A stretch of 16,361 nt of DNA from UMGS1766 sp963660915 (GCA_963660915.1 CAVLAO010000035.1:1-16361); one strand, 5' to 3'. Counted from the stretch's first letter, positions 5,507 through 14,038 are shown. Notes: generated by a model from the sequence alone, not told the origin. Numbers and translations are program-made.

Positions 5507-8095
5507 TTATCGATGGGTGCAGTAACGGATCCACTTTAAAATCTGGATCACAACCATGCTGGCAAGGGCAAGGCCTGCAATGCAGAGCAAAAGTCCAGGC
5601 GTCAATGCTGCTACATCAAACAGAGGCTCCAGGAAAGGCACTACTAATACAGCCAAAAGCAAGACTGCTCCCGCTGCAAAAGCACCCAGCAGGTATTTAT
5701 TATTCCAGAACGTGCGAGTAAACAAAACCGCCTTATTTGACTTGCAATTAAACCCATGGAAGAGCCGGCACAGGCAAAGCGTAGAAAATGCCATTGTACT
5801 GGCCATCGAATTCCCTCCATTTGCAAGGCCAATATGGAACGCGGCAATGGTTGCTGCAGCAATAACAAGCCCCTCCACAATTACATTCAAAAGAAATGCT
5901 CGTGTCAGAATGCCCTCTTTTCTTGGCCGTGGTTGTTCCTGCATAACGCTGTCACCGTGAGGCTCCAGGCCCAATGCAATTGCCGGCAGACTATCCGTCA
6001 AAAGATTGATAAACAACAAATGCACCGCGGCAAAGGGCACCGGCAGACCGGCTAAAGAGGCATAAAGCACAGTTATAATGCCTGCTGCATTCCCTGACAG
6101 CAGGAACTGGATTGCCTTTTTGATATTTGCATATACGTTTCTGCCGTTTTTCACCGCTTTTACAATTGTGGCAAAATTATCGTCCGCCAACACCATCCCG
6201 GCGGCATCTTTCGCAACTTCAGTTCCGGTGATACCCATAGCTACGCCAATATCTGCCTGTTTCAATGCAGGCGCATCATTCACGCCGTCTCCTGTCATAG
6301 CAACCAGATTCCCCCGCTCCTGCCATGCACGAACAATGCGAATTTTATGTTCTGGGGAAACACGGGCATAAACAGAAACTCTGGGGACAAATGCACGAAG
6401 CTGTTCGTCATCCATCCCGTCAATTACACTGCCTTCTACCGCCTCTGTCCCTTCTGTCATAATACCGATTTCCTTGGCAATCGCAGAGGCGGTCACCCGA
6501 TGATCTCCGGTAATCATAATCGGACGAATGCCGGCAGAAATACATTCCGCTACTGCCGCAGCAGACTCCTCTCGCGGTGGATCCATCATAGCGATCAGGC
6601 CGAGAAAATGAAGCTGATTTTCATCCTCCAAATCAACCCCCGCAACCTCTAGCTTACGATAGGCAAAAGCCAGCACGCGCAGTCCGGATTCTGAAAACTC
6701 CTGGTTGACGCGCTCAATTTCGTTCTTTTCCTGCAGTGTAATCAACGTGCGATCCAGCAGCACATCAACTGCACCCTTGGTAATCATTATCATGCTGCCG
6801 GACATTTCATGCACCGTACTCATCAATTTACGGTCGGAATCAAAGGGAATCTCCGTCACACGCGGATAACACTTGCGAATTTCACTCTCATTGACGCCAT
6901 GTTCCAGTCCCAAATGCACCAGTGCTGTTTCTGTGGGGTCGCCAATATCTCCCTTTTCATTGACCACAGCATCATTACATAAAACTGCTGCACGCAGAAG
7001 GGGCTTCTGGGCAGAATCTTCAAAATTTGCTTCTGCTGCAGAAAGCACTTTCCCGGAAACATAAAGCTTCTGCACCGTCATCTTGTTTTGTGTCAAAGTA
7101 CCGGTTTTATCCGAGCAAATGACAGAAACACTTCCCAAACCTTCCACTGCCTGCAAATTGCGAATAACTGCATTTTCTTTTGCCATCTTTTGCGTGCCAA
7201 AAGACAGGACGATCGTCACAATAGAAGACAATGCTTCCGGAATTGCCGCCACAGCCAACGCAACTGCAAATAGGAACGCATCCATTACGCCTTCTCCGCG
7301 GAGGAACACACTGACTGTGAACAGAATGGCACAAATAATCAAAATTCCGATGGATAATTTTTTCCCGAACTGATCCAGACTGACCTGAAGCGGAGTTTCT
7401 TTCTCTTCCGTGTTCTTCAGCAGTGCTGCTATCTTTCCAATCTCTGTATCCATTCCAACGGAGGTAACTACAAATCTCCCCCGCCCGTAAGTAACAAAAC
7501 AGCCGGAGAACACCATGTTTTTCCGATCGCCGAGAGCTGCTTCTGCCGGACACTCCTCCAGGCTCTTTTCTACCGGAAGACTTTCACCTGTCAAAGCACT
7601 TTCAGCGGTTTTTAGACTGGCACATTCCAGAAGCCGGCCATCCGCACAAATCGCATCTCCCGCTTCCAACAAGACCACATCGCCTACTGTGACTTCACGC
7701 CCCGGGATCTGAAGTATTTGTCCGTCTCGAAGTACTTTCGCTGTTGGCGCTGACATTTGCCGCAAACTGTCCAGCGATGCAGTGGCTTTTACGGTCTGCA
7801 CCGTGCCCAAAACAGCATTCATGGTAATCACGCAAACAATGACTGCCATGCTTTCGATATCTCCCAATATGGCAGAAATAACTGCGGCAATGATAAGAAT
7901 GATGACTAAAAAATCTGCAAACTGTTCAAAAAAGATCCGAACAGGGCTTTTTTTACCCTCCTCCTGAATTTCATTTTGACCATATTTTTCGTATCTGCGT
8001 TTTGCTTCTTCGCCGCTCAGTCCTTTTTCCGAACATTGTAAATCCCGAAAAAGTTCTACCCGACTTCTCTCCCAAATGGGGCGTTCCTGCTTCAT
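5507..8095 (-). CDS. P2A-type cation-transporting ATPase (probable Mn2+/Ca2+ exporter)
   Basis: An 862-residue P-type ATPase of the Ca2+/Mn2+ type. In order it shows an N-terminal cation-ATPase domain, actuator motif TGES (169-172), M4 motif PEAL (286-289), and the phosphorylation site DKTGT with Asp329. The nucleotide-site KGA (440-442) and hinge TGDGVNDAP (601-609) follow, then six C-terminal membrane helices. Ion-binding residues Glu287 (M4), Asn669 (M5) and Asn697/Thr700/Asp701 (M6) are present. The position of SERCA Glu771 is Gly672, so site I is probably lost and one ion moves per cycle, as in PMCA-like pumps. The upstream yybP-ykoY riboswitch senses Mn2+, so the pump likely relieves Mn2+ excess, with Ca2+ as alternative substrate. 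The ATG lies behind GGAAAGGAAG. Full length and intact. Confidence 0.93.
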   Translation of the reverse strand: MKQERPIWERSRVELFRDLQCSEKGLSGEEAKRRYEKYGQNEIQEEGKKSPVRIFFEQFADFLVIILIIAAVISAILGDIESMAVIVCVITMNAVLGTVQTVKATASLDSLRQMSAPTAKVLRDGQILQIPGREVTVGDVVLLEAGDAICADGRLLECASLKTAESALTGESLPVEKSLEECPAEAALGDRKNMVFSGCFVTYGRGRFVVTSVGMDTEIGKIAALLKNTEEKETPLQVSLDQFGKKLSIGILIICAILFTVSVFLRGEGVMDAFLFAVALAVAAIPEALSSIVTIVLSFGTQKMAKENAVIRNLQAVEGLGSVSVICSDKTGTLTQNKMTVQKLYVSGKVLSAAEANFEDSAQKPLLRAAVLCNDAVVNEKGDIGDPTETALVHLGLEHGVNESEIRKCYPRVTEIPFDSDRKLMSTVHEMSGSMIMITKGAVDVLLDRTLITLQEKNEIERVNQEFSESGLRVLAFAYRKLEVAGVDLEDENQLHFLGLIAMMDPPREESAAAVAECISAGIRPIMITGDHRVTASAIAKEIGIMTEGTEAVEGSVIDGMDDEQLRAFVPRVSVYARVSPEHKIRIVRAWQERGNLVAMTGDGVNDAPALKQADIGVAMGITGTEVAKDAAGMVLADDNFATIVKAVKNGRNVYANIKKAIQFLLSGNAAGIITVLYASLAGLPVPFAAVHLLFINLLTDSLPAIALGLEPHGDSVMQEQPRPRKEGILTRAFLLNVIVEGLVIAAATIAAFHIGLANGGNSMASTMAFSTLCLCRLFHGFNCKSNKAVLFTRTFWNNKYLLGAFAAGAVLLLAVLVVPFLEPLFDVAALTPGLLLCIAGLALASMVVIQILKWIRYCTHR

Positions 8096-8125
8096 GTTAC
8101 CCTAACTTCCTTTCCGATGCGGCAT

Positions 8126-8179
8126 AAAAAAAAGAGACTTTTTGTGCCAACACCACCTTGGTATTGTCACAAAAGTCTC
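8126..8179 (-). terminator. Intrinsic terminator (expression platform) of the Mn2+ riboswitch
   Basis: GAGACTTTTGTG (8168-8179) pairs with CACAAAAAGTCTC (8134-8146) with one extra base, around a 21-nt loop, followed by eight U residues (8126-8133) on the minus strand. The ATPase start is 30 bp further on. Confidence 0.92.
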
Positions 8180-8277
8180 GCCATTTCAATCCTCAGCGGG
8201 GGCCGACATCTGACCTGTCCCGTATTGACGCCAAAGGATACACAAATATTCTGTGCTAGCTACTCCCTTTCGGTAAC
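8126..8277 (-). promoter_or_regulatory. yybP-ykoY (Mn2+) riboswitch
   Basis: On the minus strand the leader reads AAAGGGAGTAGC (about 8258-8269), then GTCAATACGGG (about 8218-8228) and GCGAGACTTTT (about 8170-8180). These are the three hallmark segments of the yybP-ykoY manganese aptamer: the GGGGAGUAGC-type L1, the GUCAAnAnG L3 and the closing G(C/A)GAGACUUU strand. The closing strand is also the 5' arm of an intrinsic terminator. Mn2+ binding should hold this strand in the aptamer and let transcription continue into the ATPase gene. The leader sits directly behind a consensus promoter. Confidence 0.9.
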
Positions 8278-8283
8278 ATCGGT

Positions 8284-8312
8284 ATTCTAGCTGAATTTTA
8301 ATTTTTTGTCAA
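8284..8312 (-). promoter_or_regulatory. Promoter of the riboswitch/ATPase transcript
   Basis: TTGACA (8307-8312) and TAGAAT (8284-8289) on the minus strand are separated by 17 bp and are followed at once by the riboswitch. Confidence 0.85.
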
Positions 8313-8362
8313 GTAAAATAAAATCCCATTCCTCCACCCTCTTGCAGACCGGGCAATCACAG

Positions 8363-8391
8363 TTTACAGTCAACTGGAATCATGTTAGAAT
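8363..8391 (+). promoter_or_regulatory. Promoter of the SEDS-family gene
   Basis: TTTACA (8363-8368), a 17-bp spacer and TAGAAT (8386-8391) lie 43 bp upstream of the start codon. The promoter is divergent from the ATPase promoter and about 50 bp away from it. Confidence 0.7.
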
Positions 8392-8433
8392 GAAAAACCA
8401 GTCAAAGACCCATGGAGGCGATTCGTTATTCTT

Positions 8434-9597
8434 ATGCTTCTCAATAAAATTAAACGTTTTTTTAAACAGGCAGATATCCTTCTGTTGATTCTCTGTATTG
8501 CAGTCAACTGTTGCGGACTTGTCCTGATTTACTCTGCCACACGCTTTAACGAAACCTACCACAGCCTTCCGTATAAGCAAGGCATTGCTATGGCAATTGG
8601 TATTTTAATTTTTATTGTCTGCAATTATATTGATCTTGAAATCTTGATGGAACATTGGAAGCCGGTTTTTATTTTCAGTTCGCTGTTTATTCTCTCCTTG
8701 GCCATTGTAGGCACTGGATACCAAGGCAACCGGAACTGGCTGGAATTCTCCTGGATGCCCTTTAACATTGCACCTGCAGAAATCGTCAAACTTTTCTTTG
8801 TCCTGCTTTTATCCAAACAGCTGGTTTATTTACAACGTCAAAGCAGTGAAAATTTAAGCCGTATAAGTTCTGTAGGACAGTTGGTTTTGCATCTTGGTTG
8901 GTTTTGCACTATCATATTTGTTGTTTCTGGTGACGCCGGTTCCGCCCTGGTCTATATTGCCATATGGGTCATCCTGTGTTGGGCTGCAGGGCTGAAAAAA
9001 CGTTGGTTTGCTGCAGGACTTCTGTTTTTCTGTATGGCTTGCGCTGTCCTTTGGTATATACTTCCTGAGGACAACTACTGGATTATGCGGGTTCGCGTCG
9101 TTTTTGATCACTCTCTCGACCCCTTAAATAAAGGCTGGAATCAGGCCCGCAGTCTTCTGGCTATTCGCTCCGGCGGTCTTTCCGGCAACGGTTTTCTGCA
9201 GGGTGCATTGACGCAGAACCACAGCCGCAACTTTCTTCCCGAACGTTACACAGACTTTATCTTCTCCACCTGCGCAGAGGAATGGGGATTGATTGGCTGT
9301 TCTATCCTCCTGCTTCTCCTAGCCGCTGTTATTTTGCGTTGCTTTTATATTGGTCTCACTGCACGCAGCGCCTTTTCTGCTCTGACCGCCATTGGTTACG
9401 GCGGCATGCTGTTCTTTCAAATGGCATTAAATGTAGGAATGTGTCTATTCGTGTTACCTGTTGTCGGTATCACACTTCCTTTTGTCAGCTACGGCGGCTC
9501 TTCTTTGATTACGCTTTATGCTGCCATGGGATTTGTCTCAGGAATCAAAATGAGGACTCTGCCCAGTTGGCTCAGCGATCGAACTGATATCCGATAA
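8434..9597 (+). CDS. SEDS-family peptidoglycan glycosyltransferase (FtsW/RodA/SpoVE)
   Basis: 387 residues with about ten membrane helices. SEDS landmarks are present: IYSATR near the end of the first helix, GNRNWLEF (98-105), IAPAEIVKL (112-120), the catalytic-loop motif PERYTDFIFSTCAEEWG with Asp274 and Glu282/283, and the C-terminal GITLPFVSYGGSS (345-357). Members polymerise lipid II glycan strands together with a class B PBP. There is no PBP or mre/fts gene nearby, so elongation (RodA), division (FtsW) or sporulation (SpoVE) cannot be told apart. The SD GGAGG (8414-8418) is 15 nt from the ATG, longer than usual; no ATG, GTG or TTG offers a better-placed start. The gene is monocistronic, between its own promoter and a strong terminator. 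Confidence 0.92.
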   Translation: MLLNKIKRFFKQADILLLILCIAVNCCGLVLIYSATRFNETYHSLPYKQGIAMAIGILIFIVCNYIDLEILMEHWKPVFIFSSLFILSLAIVGTGYQGNRNWLEFSWMPFNIAPAEIVKLFFVLLLSKQLVYLQRQSSENLSRISSVGQLVLHLGWFCTIIFVVSGDAGSALVYIAIWVILCWAAGLKKRWFAAGLLFFCMACAVLWYILPEDNYWIMRVRVVFDHSLDPLNKGWNQARSLLAIRSGGLSGNGFLQGALTQNHSRNFLPERYTDFIFSTCAEEWGLIGCSILLLLLAAVILRCFYIGLTARSAFSALTAIGYGGMLFFQMALNVGMCLFVLPVVGITLPFVSYGGSSLITLYAAMGFVSGIKMRTLPSWLSDRTDIR

Positions 9598-9615
9598 CCT
9601 GTTTATTTCTGCTCT

Positions 9616-9651
9616 AAAAAAACGATCTGCATCTCAGCAGATCGTTTTTTT
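9616..9651. terminator. Two-way terminator between the SEDS gene and rqcH
   Basis: A perfect 15-bp stem, AAAAAAACGATCTGC (9616-9630) with its complement at 9637-9651, has a 6-nt loop. A7 and T7 runs make it work in both directions. It overlaps the rqcH stop codon by two bases. Confidence 0.92.
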
Positions 9652-11404
9652 ACCTTATTCTCAGTTTTTCCGCTAATTCTCCATCCGGAGTTACATAAAC
9701 AGTGGAATAGGTCGTATAGATTACCATTCCCGGTTTTGCTCCGGACGGCTTTTTGACATACCGTACCGGTGTGTAATCCACAGGGACATTCTGCCCTTCC
9801 TTTCCCTGTGAAAACCAGGCTGCCAGCATAGCTGCTTCCTTTAAACTGGAAACATCCGGTTCTTTTCCTTCTGTCCACAAAATTACATGGGCGCCATGAA
9901 TTCCCTGGGTATGCATCCAGATATCACTTTTAAACGCCATCTTTGTCGTTAACTGATCATTTTGGACGTTATTGCGTCCTACTGAAATTCGCATACCCGT
10001 ACTGGAGCAAAATTCTAACGGTTTGGATTTCGCCCGTTTCATTCCTTTTTTTGCCGCCTTCTGCGGACGCAAATACTCATTGTCCTCCAGTTCCTGACGA
10101 ATCTCTATCAGATCTCTTTCTTCTTCCGAGCAACGGATACAGGTGAGTACACTTTCTAAATAGCTTAAATCCATCTGTCCCTTACTAATCTGTTCTGTCA
10201 GTACTTTTTCCGCTGTCTTAGCTTTTGCATAACGCTTAAAATAAGATGCGGCATTTTGCTGTGGCGTAAGCAGAGGATCCAGCGGAATGCACACGATTCC
10301 CCCATCCGGATCGTAATAATTGTCGCAAGTCAGCTCCTTCATGCCTTTTTTCATAGCATAGAGATTGGCTGTAATAAGCTCTCCGCGAATCCGCAACGTC
10401 TCGCGATCTTCAGCCTGTGCCAATTCTCTCTTTTGGTTCTCTAATTTACGTGCCGCTCGATTGCGAAGATTTGTCACCGATTTGATTAGGTTTGCTCCAC
10501 GTTGGCGAATCCTTTCATTTTTTTCCCGCTCGGCATAGAAGCGATCCAACAGGCCAGAAAAGGACTGCTCTTGCTGAATTGTCATTTGGTCTCCATACTG
10601 ACGAATCCGGCAATAGGTAAAATCTTTAGGACGACCATCCTGCGATAGAATATAGGGTGTAAACTGTCCGGCTTGAATTTTCTCTTTCCAGTGAAGAATA
10701 GATTCCACCAACACGGATTCCTCTGCTTGAAACAGTCGCCCATCGGTGTCGTCCGTCAAAATAAAAGCAAATTCTCTGCAGATCAAAGGAGATAATCCGG
10801 AAAAATGTTCCTGAAGAAAATCCGCAATTTTATGCTCTTTGGGCGTCTGTCTCACCAAATCAAGCAAATTTTCCTGCGGCATAGCTAACAAATTCAATTT
10901 TTGCTGCACCGGTGGCAAATGATAAAACATCCCCGGCAACACCTGCCGTTCCTGATTCATCTCTGCGTCTACTCTGCGCAGGCAGTCAATTATACGTCCA
11001 TCTGACCCGGTAAGGATCAGGTTCGCGCGGCGTCCCATGGCCTCCAAAATAAGGTGTCGCGGAGCACGATCCCCCAACTCATCCAGCGTTTCCAGCTCAA
11101 TGTCCACCACCCGTTCCATGGGCGGCTGTGTTATCGAAAGGATACGACCGCCTGAGAGATGTTTTCGCAACAACATGCAGAACATAGGCGGCGTTGCAGG
11201 ATTATCTCGAAAGGCTTGGGTCAACTGAATCCTTGGATGTGCTGGATTTGCCGTCAACAACAGCTTTGCGCTGCCTTCCCTGCCGCGCATGGCGAGAATA
11301 ATTTCATCCCGCGCCGGCTGATAAATCTTATCTACCTTAGCTCCGACCACAGTCGGAATCAATTCTTGTATGACTGCATTCAGGCAAACCGCATCAAGTG
11401 GCAT
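9650..11404 (-). CDS. rqcH: RqcH/NFACT ribosome-associated quality-control protein (FbpA-like)
   Basis: 584 residues with the full NFACT layout. NFACT-N comes first (PPMFCMLLRKHLSGG at 72-86 and LILEAMGRRANLIL after it), then a central coiled coil and helix-hairpin region (about 290-440), and the C-terminal NFACT-R domain (SDIWMHTQGIHGAHVIL and PVDYTPVRYVKKPSGAKPG). In Bacillus RqcH binds stalled 50S subunits and recruits tRNA-Ala to add C-terminal alanine tails. The conserved Asp97-Arg98 pair is Glu97-Arg98 here. ATG at 11404 is chosen over a start at 11440 because GGAGGG lies 8 nt upstream. The gene then overlaps the mrnC 3' end by 11 nt, indicating translational coupling. Older annotations call such proteins fibronectin-binding. 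Confidence 0.93.
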   Translation of the reverse strand: MPLDAVCLNAVIQELIPTVVGAKVDKIYQPARDEIILAMRGREGSAKLLLTANPAHPRIQLTQAFRDNPATPPMFCMLLRKHLSGGRILSITQPPMERVVDIELETLDELGDRAPRHLILEAMGRRANLILTGSDGRIIDCLRRVDAEMNQERQVLPGMFYHLPPVQQKLNLLAMPQENLLDLVRQTPKEHKIADFLQEHFSGLSPLICREFAFILTDDTDGRLFQAEESVLVESILHWKEKIQAGQFTPYILSQDGRPKDFTYCRIRQYGDQMTIQQEQSFSGLLDRFYAEREKNERIRQRGANLIKSVTNLRNRAARKLENQKRELAQAEDRETLRIRGELITANLYAMKKGMKELTCDNYYDPDGGIVCIPLDPLLTPQQNAASYFKRYAKAKTAEKVLTEQISKGQMDLSYLESVLTCIRCSEEERDLIEIRQELEDNEYLRPQKAAKKGMKRAKSKPLEFCSSTGMRISVGRNNVQNDQLTTKMAFKSDIWMHTQGIHGAHVILWTEGKEPDVSSLKEAAMLAAWFSQGKEGQNVPVDYTPVRYVKKPSGAKPGMVIYTTYSTVYVTPDGELAEKLRIR

Positions 11405-11810
11405 GTTCTTCGCCCTCCATAATCGCTGCGAACAACTCATTTAGGCGATCTCTTCTGCCGTTTAAATAGAGATAACCAAACAATGCCTCCAGCGCTGTTG
11501 CATGCATATACTCACCTCTGCTGGCGTTTTTGGGGATGGATCCAACATGGGCATTGCGGCCACGGTGCGCCACTGTGACTTCCTCCGCTGTCAGCATAGG
11601 CTCGATGCGATGCAAAGCCTGCGCTTGATAAGAAGCACGTACCCGGGAAACCGTTTCTCTGTGTAAATTCTGTTTTTTCCCGAAACCGTTGGAAATCAGC
11701 CAACTGCGCACCATCAATTCATATACGCCATCACCCAAATGCGCAAGTCCCAATGCACTGACTGCAAGAATTTCTTCCCGAGGCAGATGCAAGTCAAAAT
11801 AATCCGTCAT
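11394..11810 (-). CDS. mrnC: Mini-ribonuclease III (23S rRNA maturation)
   Basis: 138 residues consisting of an RNase III catalytic domain with no dsRNA-binding domain, as in Mini-III. The signature LGDGVYEL carries Asp27 and Glu31. The second acidic site is Glu108 in TALEALFGYLYL. The internal segment ending KNASRGEYMHAT is typical of the family. The enzyme trims the 5' and 3' ends of 23S rRNA precursors, stimulated by L3. The GAGGAG RBS lies in the last codons of the transporter gene and the gap is 3 bp; the 3' end overlaps rqcH. In many Firmicutes mrnC sits beside cysS, so linkage to rqcH is less usual. Confidence 0.93.
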   Translation of the reverse strand: MTDYFDLHLPREEILAVSALGLAHLGDGVYELMVRSWLISNGFGKKQNLHRETVSRVRASYQAQALHRIEPMLTAEEVTVAHRGRNAHVGSIPKNASRGEYMHATALEALFGYLYLNGRRDRLNELFAAIMEGEEHAT

Positions 11811-11813
11811 TTT

Positions 11814-12692
11814 TTACTCCTCTGGCCGTGCCAATTTCAAGCGACCATTATTATACAAAAACACAAACACTGCTGCAGCAATGATCAAGCCATATCCTAA
11901 GAAGCTCCATCCGTCCGGCAATTGACCAAACACAAAGAATCCAATGATTGTGGAGAAAATAATCTGCGTATAATCGTACACGGACACCTCTCGTCCCGCC
12001 GCATAAGTGTATGCCTGCGTCACTCCAAATTGTCCTCCTGCTGCAGCAAAACCTGCGCAACATAGCATGAGCAGCTGATGCAGTGTCATAGGGTGGAAGT
12101 TCAGCACCAAAAACGGTACCGTCGCCAAGCAGGAAAAGCCGGAAAAAAATGCCACAATGGTCGGACTTTTTACGCCTCTCAGGCCAAGGATCCGCACCTG
12201 TGTATAGGCAAATCCGGCACCAATCCCACCGATTAAACCGACCAATGAAGGCAATAATTCCATATTTGTAAAGGTCGGCTTGATCACAAATAAACTGCCC
12301 GCAAATGCGGTAACTACCGCGGCAACCTGCCAATGGGTAAGTTTTTCTTTCAAAAGAATGTAAGAGAACACAATCACACAGAACGGTGACATTTTATTCA
12401 GCATAGAAGCATCGGACTGTGCCAAATGATCTACCGCATAAAAATTGCCGAAAATTCCAACCGTTCCCGCAAAGGAGCGGAGAAACAAATGAGTAAAATT
12501 CCCTTGTCCTATATGAAATCCCTGTCCCGATCGAATCAGGATGATAACGGCAAAAATAAGCGCCACTGCATTGCGAAAAAACGCTTTCTGCGGTGTCGGC
12601 AAATCGCCGGACAGGCGAACAAACATATTCATAAGTGAAAAACAAAATGCAGAGGCAATAATACAAAGAATGCCCTTCGTACGACGATTCAC
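11814..12692 (-). CDS. EamA/DMT-superfamily membrane transporter
   Basis: 292 residues with ten predicted membrane helices in two EamA repeats. The first repeat ends in SYILLKEKLTHWQ...FVIKP (about 110-138); the second ends in FFVFGQLPDGWSFLGYGLI. This is the drug/metabolite transporter fold; substrates of this branch (amino acids, nucleosides, S-adenosylmethionine and others) cannot be predicted from sequence. The start is GTG at 12692 with GGGGGAAG just upstream. It lies about 40 bp after hslO and 3 bp before mrnC, so it is in the same transcript. Residue composition is ordinary and the gene appears intact. Confidence 0.88.
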   Translation of the reverse strand: MNRRTKGILCIIASAFCFSLMNMFVRLSGDLPTPQKAFFRNAVALIFAVIILIRSGQGFHIGQGNFTHLFLRSFAGTVGIFGNFYAVDHLAQSDASMLNKMSPFCVIVFSYILLKEKLTHWQVAAVVTAFAGSLFVIKPTFTNMELLPSLVGLIGGIGAGFAYTQVRILGLRGVKSPTIVAFFSGFSCLATVPFLVLNFHPMTLHQLLMLCCAGFAAAGGQFGVTQAYTYAAGREVSVYDYTQIIFSTIIGFFVFGQLPDGWSFLGYGLIIAAAVFVFLYNNGRLKLARPEE

Positions 12693-12733
12693 AATTCTTC
12701 CCCCAGGAAATTTTCAAAGCTATGAGCGATTGG

Positions 12734-13609
12734 TTACATATTTTTTAATATCTCTTCCAATTCTGTCCGATCATAATGATAGATCCGGTCACAAAACTGG
12801 CACGTCAGATCTGCGCATCCCTGTTCTTCTATCAGTGATTTCATCTCCTCCCGTCCCATGCTGATCAAAGCCCGTGTTACGCGATCACGACTGCAATAAC
12901 AGCGATATTCCACTGAAGTTGTCTCAAGTACTTCAAGTTCAAATTCCTCTAAAACGCCGTGGATTAGCTCAAGCGTTGTCTTCCCTTCTGCCAACGCACT
13001 CGTTACACTCCCCACTTTGCGAATTCCACGTTCCACTTTGTCAATGGCTGCGTCATCCGCTCCCGGCAAAAGCTGAATTAAATATCCTCCTGCTGTCAGC
13101 ACCTCTCCTCCGTCCTTTTTCACCAACACTCCCAGTGCACAGGCCGTTGGAATCTGTTCGCTTTCGGCAAAATAAGCTGTAACATCCTCCGCAATCTCTC
13201 CGCTAACCAGAGAAATGCTTCCCACATAGGGTTCTTTCATGCCCAGATCCTTTATAACCGTAAGATATCCACCGCCCACTGCAGCACCTACGTCCAGCTT
13301 TCCTTCGTATTTACGCGGCACATCAACCTCCGGATGCATTACAAACCCACGAACGTTTCCTGCACTGTCTGATACACAGGTAATGCCACCCAGTGGGCCA
13401 TCCCCCTTTACCTGAAGCGTCAGAGACTGCTCTTCTCCCTTCAGCTGATTCCCCATCAGGGATGCCGCCAACAAAGTCCGTCCCAGTGCCGCAGTTGCCG
13501 TTGGCAGAGTGTGGTGAATTTCCTGTGCTCTTCGAACAATGTCCGTCCCCGTAATGGCAGAAGCCATTACCATACCATCTGTTGTAATTATACGAACGAT
13601 TTCTCCCAT
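12734..13609 (-). CDS. hslO: Hsp33 redox-regulated chaperone
   Basis: 291 residues, normal for Hsp33. The N-terminal domain shows TTDGMV (9-14), ATAALGRTLLAASLMG (38-53) and VKGDGPLGG (67-75). The C-terminal redox switch has all four zinc cysteines: CYC (237, 239) and CQFC (270, 273). Oxidation releases zinc and turns the protein into an ATP-independent holdase in the cytosol. ATG at 13609 is chosen because AAGGAG lies 9 nt upstream; a longer in-frame start at 13687 would overlap the upstream gene and has no family resemblance. It follows the yerC-like gene by 49 bp and shares its promoter. Confidence 0.95.
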   Translation of the reverse strand: MGEIVRIITTDGMVMASAITGTDIVRRAQEIHHTLPTATAALGRTLLAASLMGNQLKGEEQSLTLQVKGDGPLGGITCVSDSAGNVRGFVMHPEVDVPRKYEGKLDVGAAVGGGYLTVIKDLGMKEPYVGSISLVSGEIAEDVTAYFAESEQIPTACALGVLVKKDGGEVLTAGGYLIQLLPGADDAAIDKVERGIRKVGSVTSALAEGKTTLELIHGVLEEFELEVLETTSVEYRCYCSRDRVTRALISMGREEMKSLIEEQGCADLTCQFCDRIYHYDRTELEEILKNM

Positions 13610-13658
13610 CGGTTTATGCTCCTTTTCGCAGATTTCCTGTATTGTGCATCTGTTTCGG

Positions 13659-13964
13659 TCACTCAATTTGCGCTTTTCTTCGGGCAATTACCTCTTTATA
13701 GCCATTTTCTCCATAGTTCAGTGCCCGGTTAACGCGGCTGATGGTTGCACTGCTGGCTCCGGTAGCCTCCAGGATATCACTGTAAACCATCCCCTGATCC
13801 AGTAAAACTGCCACGTCGTAGCGCTGTTCCATCGCACGCAGTTCAGAAATTGTGCATAAATCTTTGAAAAAGCGGTGGCATTCCTCTTCGTTTTTCAGCG
13901 TGAGGATCGCGCGATACAATTCCTGACTGTTGATTTTATCGGACGCTTTTGACATACGCCTCAC
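13659..13964 (-). CDS. yerC: YerC/YecD-type TrpR-like DNA-binding protein
   Basis: A 101-residue protein of the TrpR-like YerC/YecD family. The segment ILTLKNEEECHRFFKDLCTISELRAMEQR matches the family core. A helix-turn-helix follows, with YSDILEATGASSATISRVNRALNYG (about 61-85). The family is widespread in Firmicutes and is presumed to regulate transcription; its ligand and targets are not established. The GTG at 13964 has GAGG 8 nt upstream; ATG at 13955 is an alternative. It is the first gene behind the minus-strand promoter at 13991-14019 and so leads the hslO-transporter-mrnC-rqcH operon. It could regulate that operon or the divergent purA, but no operator was identified. Confidence 0.88.
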   Translation of the reverse strand: MRRMSKASDKINSQELYRAILTLKNEEECHRFFKDLCTISELRAMEQRYDVAVLLDQGMVYSDILEATGASSATISRVNRALNYGENGYKEVIARRKAQIE

Positions 13965-13990
13965 GTTCCCTTCCTCTATTTTCTACTGTG

Positions 13991-14019
13991 ATTTTAACAG
14001 ATTAGTGTATAAAAGTAAA
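13991..14019 (-). promoter_or_regulatory. Promoter of the yerC-hslO-eamA-mrnC-rqcH operon
   Basis: TTTACT (14014-14019) and TAAAAT (13991-13996) on the minus strand are separated by 17 bp, about 27 bp upstream of the yerC start. No other convincing promoter or terminator was seen down to 9651, so one long transcript is likely. Confidence 0.75.
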
Positions 14020-14038
14020 CAGTATTTTCATTTTTACC

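Noticed and set aside
5556..5960. Plus-strand open frame of 134 codons
   Set aside because: Antisense to the C-terminal membrane domain of the P-type ATPase; hydrophobic helices read backwards produce long frames.
7107..7553. Minus-strand 148-codon frame inside the ATPase gene
   Set aside because: Alternative frame of an intact, full-length ATPase with all catalytic motifs in the main frame.
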